The notes under the pieces were generated by a model. That model was not told the DNA's origin. It did not search any database and worked only from the letters and a program-made list of their open reading frames with translations. Shown here one piece after another: positions 12,054-21,008 of a DNA stretch of 64,000 bases. This DNA comes from Sipunculus nudus (Eukaryota; Annelida; Sipuncula; Golfingiida; Sipunculidae), in NCBI GenBank assembly GCA_026874595.1, contig CM049313.1, positions 21,221,508 to 21,285,507 of the forward strand. Direction: 5' to 3'. Positions within the stretch are counted from its first letter, which is position 1. Every line of letters begins with the position of its first letter. A program made the translations under genes and the position numbers.

Positions 12054-15000
12054 ATGAAAATTAAGTATTCTGATACGATTTCAGACCTTTGGTTGTGAAT
12101 ATGTCCCCCTTTTCAGAAATAGTAGGCGTATATTCACACCCATAGCTCATGAAATCGCATTAAATTACTTTGATATAAAAATATGTACCTTATCAAACCA
12201 TACATATTATGTTTAAAGCGATTCAAGCGCCAGTGCACGATTGTAATTATATAAGTATTTTCGTCGATCACACAGGGAGCCGTGATAGGGGCGGTGTCGG
12301 CCATCAGCCTGACTGGCTGGATGAACATCGGATCATACTTGTACAGTCCCCACCGGGCCACCCTCCCCACGGCCGTGTTCAACTGCACATTGCCAGGCAA
12401 CACAACAGTAGCTCCCATTCCTACAGACCCACCGTCGTACGTGTTCATTCGATATAATACAAATAATTTACGCAAAATTATTATCGTCAAAATTGACATT
12501 ACCAGTGCTGACGTCTGTTTTGATTTTGGGCGTGTGTATGCTTTACCATATCTGATTATATGTGAAGAAAATAAAGTTTGGTGCAGACGTTTTTTCAAAA
12601 ACAATTTCAGAGAGTCGTTTTTGACAATTACAGAATGAGTATGTTTAAACCCAACTTGCTGTAACTTATATACATTCTGCCACAGAAAAACAGTGAACGC
12701 GTTTTCGCTTTACTTTTTTATATTTACATTTTGTTTAACTTTGAGAATATTGTTTCGACAGGGAGGACATTTTCCCGCTGTACCGTGTGTCTCTGCTCTG
12801 GGTGGCAGTCATCGGGACCTTCACAACAATCATTGTTGGTCTCATCGTATCAGTTATCACAGGTATTCTCGCTTTAGTGTTTATAATTTAGCACAATGTT
12901 CTTTTACCTTTTTCAAATGTCAATCATATTTTATCTCAAAGAACACAAATAAGTTATACTCATAAGAAACATTGAAGGAAAAAGAAAAATAGTGAGACCA
13001 TAATGTTCCTTGCCCTTGTCTAAATATATGATAGTAGCGTGAGCTTCATGTCGTGCTAAACTAGTTACATTATAGTTCTTTGCACGGTCGATGAATTTCC
13101 AGGAATTAATGCCCGGATTGAAGTATGACACCTTTATAACACATCTATGGAAAGCTTTCAAACTTATGAAAATCATAGATTGCCCAATATAGAGTAATTG
13201 GTTTTAAGAACATAGTATATTAATAGGCAGATCTCTCTGACCTAACAGTCAGGGCAAGGAGGTACCCATTCCTACCCTAACAGTTAGAGCAGGAAGGAAC
13301 AAATTTTCCCACTAACCACACCTCTATCGATCTTCCTGCCTAAACTGTTGGGGGTATAAAGGTACACCTTCCTACTCTAACACACTTCTTACTCTACCAA
13401 TGCCCCTTCTTGTATGTTGGGGTACTATAACAGACACATAAACATAACCTACAAGTATATATTACACTTTCAATAATACTCACATTTCTAGTGGCAAAGG
13501 AGCAAGTTTCTATTGTCGGTCTGTGTACATCATTAAGTTTTTGCCGGAAGGTCTGCCTTAGTGTTAGGAAGCACACGGATATATTTATTACGACCTTCAT
13601 ATCTTTTAACCTGTTGTACATTAGTAATAGCACAGGTGTTAATGTATGTTACACTCTGTCAATTTATTCAGTGTGTTATGACCGGCAGTAATGCGGATGA
13701 ACTTGCTCTTTTCGCAGGCGCAGAGACACAGGAAGCGCAGGACCCAAGGACAATCATTCCCGTGTGGCATTATGTTTGTTGCTGTATGCCTCCTCACTTC
13801 CGGCACCGATTCTGTGGTCCCCCAGCCGAAAAGGACAATATTTCAGTGAGTAAAACCTGGATGACGATATAAAGTTTCTATATTGCAGCCATTTATCACA
13901 AAATTTGAAAATGTTCAACTAACACAGAGTCGTTTCTGGTAGGTGTATGAATATCTCATATAGAGGCATATAACAAGAATGTTCGGCATCTGCGGCCCAG
14001 GGGTAGAGCACAGGACTTCAAGCAGGGAGATCGTGAGTTCGAATCTCAGCCGAGCCGGTGAGATTTTTCACGACCGGACCCCACCCAGGGTCAGGCTACT
14101 GCAGGCTTAATTGTAGTGGTTCATTCACAAAAAAAGTGCGACTTTCGGGGGTTCCTCCGTGGTATGACCCAGCAATGGGGACGATTACACACTCAGGTCC
14201 CGCAGGTGCAGTAGTCACCATGCCTGGTTAAGGCCGTAATAAAAAAATGATAGTTAGCGTGTGATACTGCCCTGCAAAGTAGTCCGAAACCGGAATGGAA
14301 TTCTGCAGAAGTATTTTTACATAATTAAGTAAGCATTGGAAAAAATAAAGGCGGTTACCTCCAAAACAACAACAAAAATTATTAAAATAAAAGGCAATGT
14401 TTTCTTAAAGGCTTGGGTTATATTTGACCCATCTAGGATCCCCATCTATATATTAATAACATGTGATGGGCGGCATAGTAATCCCATCGGGATCGGGTCG
14501 TTTCCGTTTACCTATAAGTTCTAAAACGTCATCTGTATATAATTACCGGAACCCACGTGATGTGTCTTTTGAGGAACCAAAATGCTTTCATGATCTGTGT
14601 GACACTTGGAAGAAATAAATTTGAGGAAGTAAGACTATTATACCGTGCGTCGACTTTATGCCAAGGGCATTTATTTACCACAGTCCGGCCCCATGGCAAA
14701 CCACTCAGGAGACCATTTACAGACAAATAGAAGCATGGCACATAATACGCTTCTCATGCAGCGGTTATATACTGCAGTCATCTTAGATCTCCGCTCGTGT
14801 AACCGCTGCTTTATATAGCAAGATGTTCTGGGTTCAAACACCAGGGTACGAATAGAGCAAAGAATTGTTACCAAACCAGTTAGATTGTGGTATCGCATTG
14901 TGCATCCAGCTCCAATGTAAAACATGCGACACCTGCTTTTGTTGGTCTGATAACACAAGGACACCCGCTCTCGTTGGTTTGATTCTTTATCTTGAGCCAG

Positions 15001-15563
15001 AAACGGCGTTCGAACCCAGGAGGTCTTCTTATACAAAGCTGCAGTAACACAAGAGAACTGGCAGAAAACTGTATCATCTGGAAACAAATTTGTTTGGATG
15101 GACAGATGAACAGACAGACAGACGAACAGACAGACAGACAGGGTGATTATAGGGCATCCACTTGTGATCAATAAACACACCAGGTTTTATGACACTAGAT
15201 TGAATCACAGCTGCTGAGAAACTGACATGACTGTTGTCATTTTACCGTGAAAAAAATAGAAAAATATTCGTATAAATAACAAAAATTACAGGTGGCGCCA
15301 CCACTTTTTGGGAACTGGCAAAACTGGTCATGGTCAATATACACAGTTTTCTGGTGTATAACCGCTGCGTGAGGAGCACAGACACATACATAAAATAAAC
15401 AGGAGCAGGAGAGTTTTCTTTTTAATTATTATAGTACAACATATATATTTAAGATACCTGTTTTCTTTAACAGCTGGAGAATGACGAGTCCAAAAAGGAA
15501 GCGGCCGGACTGCTAGAAGATAATGATATTCCACTGAGGCAGGAGCTACAGTCCCCCGAATAG
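346..15563 (+). CDS. SLC5-family sodium:solute symporter (SLC5A6/8/12-like), 3' ten exons; 5' part outside window
   Basis: Multi-exon gene encoding the C-terminal 370 residues of a plasma-membrane sodium-coupled transporter. Exons: 346-486, 1520-1655, 3085-3170, 7602-7714, 8485-8555, 11180-11266, 12276-12436, 12762-12862, 13718-13845, 15474-15563. All boundaries are AG/GT and all phases join without a frame break up to a TAG stop. Family landmarks seen in order: FWPLIFG...VQRY, the CDPIRAGRI loop, PGLTGVLLAVLFSGALS followed by SLSSSMNSLSAVTW (the Ser-rich TM8 segment that in SLC5 proteins contributes to the second sodium site), LVGGIVGPLGGIF, FFPCANWL, a glycosylatable extracellular loop (NCT, NTT), and a last hydrophobic segment TIIVGLIVSVITG. 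The known family transports monocarboxylates, iodide or vitamins; the substrate here cannot be told. The CDPIRAGRI and FFPCAN strings look closest to SLC5A6, but the VQRY region is divergent, so a lineage-specific paralogue is likely. N-terminal exons lie upstream of position 1. Confidence 0.9.
487..1519 (+). other. SLC5 intron, no recognisable element
   Basis: AT-rich intronic sequence between exons a and b. I see no long repeat, no coding stretch and no paired termini. Confidence 0.5.
1520..1655 (+). CDS. SLC5 symporter exon b
   Basis: Acceptor gttcgcag ends at 1519 and donor gtaaat begins at 1656. It encodes a hydrophobic helix (SVLLNIPFLLLVTAPTALAG) and then the loop GCDPIRAGRITSSNQ. A Cys-Asp-Pro loop at this place is typical of the SLC5A6/8/12 branch. 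The reading frame stays open into the intron, but homology stops at the donor. Confidence 0.92.
1890..2073. repeat. Degenerate minisatellite with unit near 21 bp
   Basis: About eight diverged copies of a unit around cacgcgatagtatctcgttc, varying by substitutions and small indels. It sits in the SLC5 intron just after exon b. CpG-containing CGCGAT recurs in most copies, unusual in this AT-rich DNA. Confidence 0.75.
2241..2560. repeat. (TA)n microsatellite cluster
   Basis: Three long alternating TA tracts (about 2241-2263, 2378-2447, 2487-2551). Two of them are attached to the same about 30-base sequence (gctttcactgc...ggttcaaggttta), seen at about 2214-2243 and 2449-2478. Confidence 0.85.
3085..3170 (+). 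CDS. SLC5 symporter exon c
   Basis: Acceptor ttttgtttcag ends at 3084 and donor gtgaga begins at 3171. It encodes LLLYFTARVINYPGLTGVLL and continues AVLFSGAL. The PGLxGxxxAxxFSGxLS stretch is one of the best conserved in SLC5 proteins. It ends in phase 2; the split codon becomes Ser. Confidence 0.93.
4189..5239 (+). repeat. ctgt-rich composite repeat, block 1
   Basis: The block opens with a GC hairpin-like sequence (cccccgcttcacggatacgg), continues with about seven tandem monomers of roughly 145 bp, each a CTGT run plus a conserved core (gataactttcctaaatatta), and closes with a fixed sequence containing tcaagcatgaaaaacaacta. Short open frames in it are periodicity artefacts. Fixed ends around a variable tandem core recall pearl or Helentron-like non-autonomous elements of bivalves, which is only a comparison. 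Confidence 0.8.
5412..6956 (+). repeat. ctgt-rich composite repeat, block 2
   Basis: Same architecture as the block at 4189: GC-rich opening (cccccgcaccgcggatgcgg), about ten monomers near 145 bp, and the same closing sequence. The opening here and in the block at 7129 are 1717 bp apart, and the spacer after the closing sequence is nearly identical too, so a 1.7-kb unit has been duplicated in tandem. Confidence 0.8.
7129..7582 (+). repeat. ctgt-rich composite repeat, block 3 (short)
   Basis: Shortest copy, with only about two monomers between the GC-rich opening and the closing sequence. Its end is 19 bases before the acceptor of the SLC5 exon at 7602. Confidence 0.8.
7602..7714 (+). CDS. 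SLC5 symporter exon d (TM8 / sodium-site segment)
   Basis: Acceptor atatgtttcag ends at 7601 and donor gtaata begins at 7715. It encodes SLSSSMNSLSAVTWNDLLKP and then KFHSIPERNKVIITKGL. The run of serines followed by NSLxAVTxxDLxKP is the family signature after FSG. The acceptor lies only 19 bases downstream of the end of the third ctgt-rich repeat block, so the whole branch-site region may be repeat-derived. Confidence 0.93.
8485..8555 (+). CDS. SLC5 symporter exon e
   Basis: Acceptor gtgttgtag ends at 8484 and donor gtaagt begins at 8556. It encodes VFIYGVLAMLMAGAATTLTG followed by HVFE, a short transmembrane segment with a small-residue face, phase 1 to phase 0. Confidence 0.88.
8681..8960 (+). 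mobile_element. hAT-type terminal repeat, CAGGGGCG family copy
   Basis: Begins CAGGGGCGTCAATATAGG. CAGGGGCG is a common hAT terminus. The internal part (ctattcagagaataaa, then gactttggtt) is shared with copies near 10411 and 39800. The far end was not located, so the end coordinate is approximate. Confidence 0.5.
9007..9043. repeat. (TG)n microsatellite
   Basis: Uninterrupted TG dinucleotide tract in an SLC5 intron. Confidence 0.95.
9788..9867. repeat. Compound (TA)n(GA)n microsatellite
   Basis: A TA tract followed directly by a GA tract, inside the Harbinger-type MITE. Confidence 0.95.
10411..10560 (+). mobile_element. Second copy of the CAGGGGCGTCAATAT repeat, nested in the MITE
   Basis: Starts CAGGGGCGTCAATATAGAGG and shares the internal ttcagagaataa stretch with the copy at 8681. 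End approximate. Confidence 0.45.
11180..11266 (+). CDS. SLC5 symporter exon f
   Basis: Acceptor tgtttacag ends at 11179 and donor gtaagt begins at 11267. It encodes ACLRLVGGIVGPLGGIFILG then AFFPCANWL. The GGxxGPLxGxFxLGxxFPxxN pattern is the family TM10 region. The exon begins 75 bases after the end of a Harbinger-type MITE. Confidence 0.93.
11994..12053. repeat. (TA)n microsatellite
   Basis: Nearly pure alternating AT tract in the intron before SLC5 exon g. Confidence 0.95.
12276..12436 (+). CDS. SLC5 symporter exon g
   Basis: Acceptor gatcacacag ends at 12275. Of several GT dinucleotides at the 3' end, the donor gtacgt at 12437 is chosen because it is the best consensus and gives the phase needed by the next exon (split Ser codon). 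It encodes GAVIGAVSAISLTGWMNIGS and a loop with NCT and NTT sequons, expected to be extracellular. Confidence 0.88.
12762..12862 (+). CDS. SLC5 symporter exon h
   Basis: Acceptor gtttcgacag ends at 12761 and donor gtattc begins at 12863. It encodes EDIFPLYRVSLLWVAVIG and then TFTTIIVGLIVSVITG, the last family transmembrane helix, matching the YxxSYLW...VGLxVSxxTG arrangement. Confidence 0.92.
13718..13845 (+). CDS. SLC5 symporter exon i (cytoplasmic tail)
   Basis: Acceptor cttttcgcag ends at 13717 and donor gtgagt begins at 13846. It encodes the start of the C-terminal tail: AETQEAQDPRTIIPVWHYVC then CCMPPHFRHRFCGPP. The three adjacent cysteines near the membrane are a possible palmitoylation site (inference). 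Confidence 0.87.
13986..14352 (+). mobile_element. tRNA-derived SINE, copy 1
   Basis: The head carries an A-box-like ggggtagagcacaggact and a B-box-like gtgagttcgaatctcagc at the spacing of a pol III promoter. The body contains aaaaagtgcgactttcggg, ggaatggaattctgcag and a tail ending near gcggttacctcc. A diverged full copy is at 20642. The two share head, body and tail, which supports a family rather than a decayed tRNA gene. Confidence 0.78.
14749..15377. mobile_element. TIR element (about 0.63 kb) before the last SLC5 exon
   Basis: Left end gcttctcatgcagcggttat and the reverse complement of the right end gctcctcacgcagcggttat pair over about 20 bases. A related left half is found at 40402-40606. 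Inside are repeated segments like acacctgctntcgttggt. No target duplication could be assigned and no superfamily is recognised. Confidence 0.65.
15474..15563 (+). CDS. SLC5 symporter last exon with stop
   Basis: Acceptor ttctttaacag ends at 15473. It encodes LENDESKKEAAGLLEDND and IPLRQELQSPE, then TAG at 15561-15563. The tail contains an acidic dileucine (EAAGLL) and is highly charged. There is no C-terminal PDZ-type ending. Confidence 0.88.
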   Translation: MENDESKKEAAGLLEDNDIPLRQELQSPE

Positions 15564-15862
15564 GTTTAATGTAAAAAAATTGTTTAGGTTATATGGGGTT
15601 TTGTTAATATGAGATTCTTCAAAGAATTTTCTAATTTTTGCATATTTTCATGTTTTTATAAACAAATATTTAATCATAAAGTCACATTTAGACTATTTGT
15701 TCAACGCATTCTTTGCCAGAATTTCTTACTCGTAATTACACGCGGAGTAAAATTCTATGATAAAATTTGCTCATATTGAGTAAGTTAGTCATGTCAAGTT
15801 GTAGTCAATTGTGTTGTATGACGCTATAATGACGAGTTCAGAATGACAAAATAATGGCAGCA

Positions 15863-15868
15863 AATAAA
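15863..15868 (+). promoter_or_regulatory. Candidate polyadenylation signal AATAAA for the SLC5 gene
   Basis: First AATAAA hexamer downstream of the stop codon, about 300 bases into the presumed 3' UTR. No other evidence of use. Confidence 0.45.
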
Positions 15869-18755
15869 GCATACATAAAACCTACACGGCAGGCAAGGCT
15901 CGTCTGACACAATGTTGATCGGCTAGAATGAGCGACACTTAGCGTCACCTAGCTAAACTAAACTTCTTTTAATTCACAATCGCATTGGACAAATGCGTGT
16001 TTTGGGCAACCCTTTTGTGATACCCAACATCTTCGTATGATCACGCACATGACTTCTTACATGTGATCTAAAGCCATGCTCCAAATTGTCTTTTCCTATG
16101 TTCATTCAAGTGGAACTACAGACAGATTAAACACGTGTATTTGTTAACAAATGTCAGTTTGAATTAGGGTCACAATTTCCTAGTCTGCTGGTCCTCCGCC
16201 GAAAGTTAAAGGCGCATATTTTTTTCATTGTCATTCATTATGGGAGACAGGACTATGTATTATTTTTTAATCAAAACTTCCGTGAATAAGTAGTGTTCGT
16301 CCCTGGATGGACATGGTCAAGGTCCACAATGGTGACCCTTACCTGAGCAGGAAAACAGCTCAGGACGTATTAAATGTAAATAATTTGTCTAGATTGTGAA
16401 ATAAATCGTTGTTTGAAAATTAATTAAGTATATAAGGTAGTGATACAAAGAAAAAAATCAAACGATGAGTGCTTAAGAACGAGAGGAAATACTTTTTGGG
16501 CGGGAGTTATATCAACCGGGCGGTGTTGTCCAAATTCTCGGCTTGCAATACTTGTGCCTTACTACAGAAGGCACGACTATATACTCACAGAGAGCACAGT
16601 TTCGTCCATTTCTCGATAACATCACATCCACAAATAGGGATTCAAGCGACTGTGTTTAACTGATTGAACCGTTATATTGGTGAAGTATATGCTTTCCTTT
16701 CATGTTCTCTAAGTTTGGGCAGCCTTCAGAGAAAAAAATAAGAACTCCATTAACGGGCGCCAGAATAATTTACAACAAGCAGGGTTCCATGCCTTTACTT
16801 AACCGGTCATTTGCTGAGCTTCATGGTCGCATGGCCATATTCTGTATCTGTATATTAATTCACTTGAATATTTATGCGATGGCAAAGAATCCAGTATCCA
16901 CCGTCCGCCATCTGCTACTAAATACAAAGTCGTTGCAGCTATCGTCCAAAAATATATCCCATGTGTTTATTATGCAGAGATAAGCTTTTGGTGGCGTCAA
17001 CCATTTTCAATCACTTTCTGCGAGATTTTTTTTTCACTACAGTTATTTAAAGTCAAATCTTCAACCCCCTTGGCTACTGTTAGTGGAAATTACGCCAAGC
17101 AGGCCCTTAAAATGTGTTTGTTAATAAATATATGTCTACACACCATGCATATACATACGTAATTGTGTATATATTGACCGAGGATTACTGTGTCATATTT
17201 TCATATCGGTGACTACAGGGTATAACTGCACCTGCACTTAACGCACCTGTTCAATAACTCAGGTATTTGTTTACACGAATAAATGAGATTAATAATTATC
17301 GTTGTAGTTGTTCATATGACTAATATGATATTCTGACAACTGCTGATGGTCGTGTACTTAATGTCTGATGACTCACTTTGTACAGCTTTTTCAGATCACC
17401 CCGGTAACTTGAAATCCGTTTCAGATTACCCCCTACGACGTCAGATTATCCCTTCAAACCAGTTTTTTAAAATGTTTATTTAGTTTTAAACACAGTCTTT
17501 CTTCTTTCCCAAATAAGTTTTGATCTTTGTTTATCTTATGTTTGCATGTATATGTCCTGCGCTGTGGTGAAATGTAGGAGTCAATATGAATATAATTAAC
17601 AGCTTACCAAACATTCTGCGAAAACTTTATTTTTCACATATCCGAAACCGATATCCATTTACGGGGAGGGGGGGGGGGGGGTTAAACCTGAAAAGTCCGG
17701 TAAATTGGAAAGTGTGAATCTGACAGCATGACGTGCCGTGCCGTGCCTGAGTCTTTGCATTAACTGTAACCCCGTGCATATGATCCGTGCCCAAATGGGC
17801 TTAGCCTGGTCAGTAAATAAACATCATACGGCCTCGTGCTTTGCTCGGCTGCCGTGAAGTTCATGTTACCATGTATTTTGTGTGTAGGTGTGTGGGTTCA
17901 CGTTAATCTGATTACCTCGTCCAAGACACCTGCTGGTCCAGCTAATCCAGTGAAGATCTGTTAAGTTCATTACCACTCTGCCAGTCAAGACTGAGTGCTT
18001 GAGCCTAAAGACTTAAAGCGTGCTGCAACAGTGGTAAAACATTCAAATCGACCACTTGGAATACCACGAGCGTTAAATATACATGAAGTTATTACTTTTA
18101 TTAATAACATAAGTAAGGTTTTTCGAAAAATATATTTATCTATTCACGCAGAGAACGGGGACGAGGTACGGATAAATAACTTAATCAAGGCTCACCTGAA
18201 ATACCATTAAGCATATTTTTAAGCTGAGGTACATTAAAATATTTTCCCGAATTTCAATATAAAACTTAACCTATCAACATCTATACGCCTCTCCATATGA
18301 CAAATGACAAGGGGTGGTTGGGGGGGGGGGGGGGTGAGGCTTAATAGACTTAACGACCGGTGGCGCAAATTCGGCAGGCCTTGATATTTGTGGCATCTCA
18401 GAGGGGGTGCACGTTTTGCTTTCCGAACTGATACTGTTTATCAAGCGGTAACCCCAAAGAACTGTAGGAGTGCATTAAAGTCTCTGTCTTGGTGTATCAG
18501 GAATTCAACTGAGTACACCTTGAACTGTTTCGTATAGTCAGCACAAACGTATCTTGAATGTTTGCCAATCAAGCTTATTGCAAGACACGCACTAACTTTT
18601 GTTCTTGGCTGCCTGTTCCGATATATTTTGGAATTATTTATGGACATTTCATCACTACGAACAGTTACGTTGGTGATAATAATTCATTGTGATAATGGAA
18701 CTTAGTGGTAGCCCCGTGACATAATATTGGGGGGGGGGGGGGGGTTGGGGTTCTG
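15869..18755. other. Intergenic, no gene recognised
   Basis: AT-rich sequence downstream of the SLC5 gene. It contains a G-homopolymer near 17663-17682, another at 18320-18334 and a short repeated motif cagattaccccc near 17390-17450. Open frames up to 93 codons lack splice or family support. Confidence 0.5.
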
Positions 18756-18836
18756 CAGTGGCGTATCCAGGATTTGAAAATAGAGGGGGCGCAGCCCTAA
18801 AGTCGGGAAAGGGGGCTGTTCTGTGTCTTTCTGTGT

Positions 18837-18871
<35 letters not shown>

Positions 18872-20241
18872 TAAATCATTTTTTAAATTATATTGATAAT
18901 CATCAAAGCCCTATATAGGAAGCAAGCAAATTTAAACTTGTTTGAATACACTGCGTGGCTGTTAAATTGTCTCCTACTAAACATATCAAATATTGTTAGT
19001 TCGTGCATAATTGTTATGTTTATTATGTGTAATTTTGTAAGGGTATCCAGTTCAAATTGTTTATTATTTTAACCGTGGGACCCTCATCTATATGTAATGC
19101 ATTATTTGAACAACAGAAAAATCCATGCATCAATAAGTGCAGTGTTGTAACTTAATTGTAATTTTTAAGTAGAAGATGGTCAGCACACATGTAAAAGAAC
19201 TAAAATGGATTAACTATTATATGTCACCGAATCTGTCAAATGTTACTACATCAATTTTGCATTTAGAGCTTCTGATAATGAATTCCATAATATAGGTTTT
19301 CGTAGATAAATTATTTTTGCAGCAATAAAGTTCGAACTATAGCCAGTTAGAGTTAAAAAGAAATAAAGACAGTCTGACCTGAGGTAATTATTAAAAGTGA
19401 AAATACTCATTGACTGTTACTTGCATCCCATATTCAGATTTATATTGTTATTGAAAATTCAGCTTTCAGACATAAAGCCTGGCCTTCTAGCTCAAGTGAC
19501 AGTAGCTGTGTATTTAGAGGTGATTTTAATTACCCCAGAATCAAGAAACCGGAAGCTTTCATATTGTTTCTTGGTGTATTCCAGGGTAAATTTAAATAAT
19601 GAGGCGTAGCAAGCGTCTAGTGGAAGTAAAAATAGCTTGCATTGATTGTTTAACAGTTTTTGGCCATCAACCATCATATTACAGAACAATCATAGGGTTT
19701 GAAGACTTCACTTCTGCACACAAACAAAATAGAAAAGAGAGATAGTAAAAAACATGAGAGAAATGTGTAAGTATATAATCCCTTTATTGTTTAGATTTAT
19801 TTTAGAAATTTTCAAAGTCTGACACTCTTTACATTTACATTACAGGCAATATCTTGCTAAGCTTTTGTTCTTTCTTCACAAAATTTCAACAAATACAACA
19901 AAACTAGTTTCTCTTTAGGTCAATAGGAACCTTTAGAACTGATAATAAATATACATTATTATATCAGATATATTTATCTATATTTACATTACAAACAAGA
20001 TCTTTCTTGTTTTTCTTCTTTCTTTTCCATATGGGAATAACATTACCATAACCGAGAAACATGAAAATTTTTATTTACTGAAAACGCCATATTTTATCTA
20101 TGTGTGTGTATACTCAAATAATCGAACATAAAATAAATTTGAGTTAACAAACAACAATTGCCAGTAGTTGACTGGTATAAGTGTTAGGAGAATTTTAGAG
20201 GGGGCGCGCGCCCCTTTGCGCCCCCTATTAATACGCCCCTG
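18756..20241. mobile_element. hAT-like element (1.49 kb)
   Basis: Left end CAGTGGCGTATCCAGG and the reverse complement of the right end CAGGGGCGTATTAATAGG share the CAGNGGCGTA terminus common in hAT transposons; both ends continue into g-rich, GGGGGCGC sequence. TTCTG is repeated directly outside both ends, but a full 8-bp target duplication is not present. A (TA)n tract lies near the left end. No transposase is visible. Confidence 0.6.
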
Positions 20242-20641
20242 TTCTGGTGATAAGTGATATTTTATAAGCATGCCAATGTGAAATGTAAACAGGTGTTTCC
20301 TTGAAATGTAACAAATTTTGATGTTGAAGTTTGACAGTTGAGATAAACAGTCCGGGCCGTCCCACATTGACCAAACAGAATAGGTTCGTCCTTAGTGGGA
20401 AAACTGGCGGAAAGGGGGGGGGGGGGGGTCTTTGACTTATTACAGAAAGCGGGTTTTACTATTTTTTATTTCCCCCAAACGTACCACTGCAGATAATCGT
20501 GGTATTATACTAGGAGTGACTTGTCCCAACAAAGAAGTCCAATGTCCAGATGTATACCATAGAATTAATGTACAGGCAAATGAGCTTATCATAGAAGACT
20601 GAGCAGATATTGTGACGAATCAAAGTGTTAAGAAACTTGAA

Positions 20642-21008
20642 GACAGGGGTAGCGCACAGGACTCATTACCGGGAGCTCGTGAGTTCGAATTTTCGCCGAG
20701 GAGCTTTGAGATTTTTCATGTTCTGCAAACGTTCCAGGTGAGCGCTGTTCAGGCTTAAACTGAAGGCATACAGCATCCCCCCCCCCCCAAGAGACCGTTT
20801 TTCACTCACAAACAAGTGCGCCTTTAGGGTATTCCTCGGTTTAACACGCCTTTGATCTGCGGGTGCGGTTAAAGAGCCTTTTTGACGCCAGAATAGTCAA
20901 ACGTTTCCGTCCTGTCGCGGAGTGTTCTAATTCGGAGTGGAATCCTGCAGGTGTATATCATACCTATTTAAGCCAGCATTGAAATGGAAGTGGAGCCTCC
21001 ACCATAAA
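20642..21008 (+). mobile_element. tRNA-derived SINE, copy 2
   Basis: Diverged copy of the SINE at 13986: A-box-like caggggtagcgcacagg, B-box-like gtgagttcgaatttt, the gtgcgcctttagggtattcctc body, and the tail gaatcctgcag...tggagcctcc. A C-homopolymer has expanded inside it. Confidence 0.75.

Noticed and set aside
12134-12638. Frames of up to 156 codons on both strands around SLC5 exon g as separate genes
   Set aside because: Only 12276-12436 on the plus strand matches the family; the rest is intron read-through or the antisense shadow.
13986-14060. A functional tRNA gene
   Set aside because: A and B boxes are present, but a cloverleaf is not convincing and the same head with a shared body occurs at 20642, so a SINE is the better reading.
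14671-15180. A 169-codon minus-strand frame
   Set aside because: It lies over the TIR element and a gacagaca repeat; its recurring segments match the copy at 40.4 kb, so it is repeat-derived.
18748-20249. An 8-bp target duplication for the hAT-like element
   Set aside because: Only TTCTG (5 bp) is shared; the 8-mers differ, so the hAT assignment rests on termini alone.
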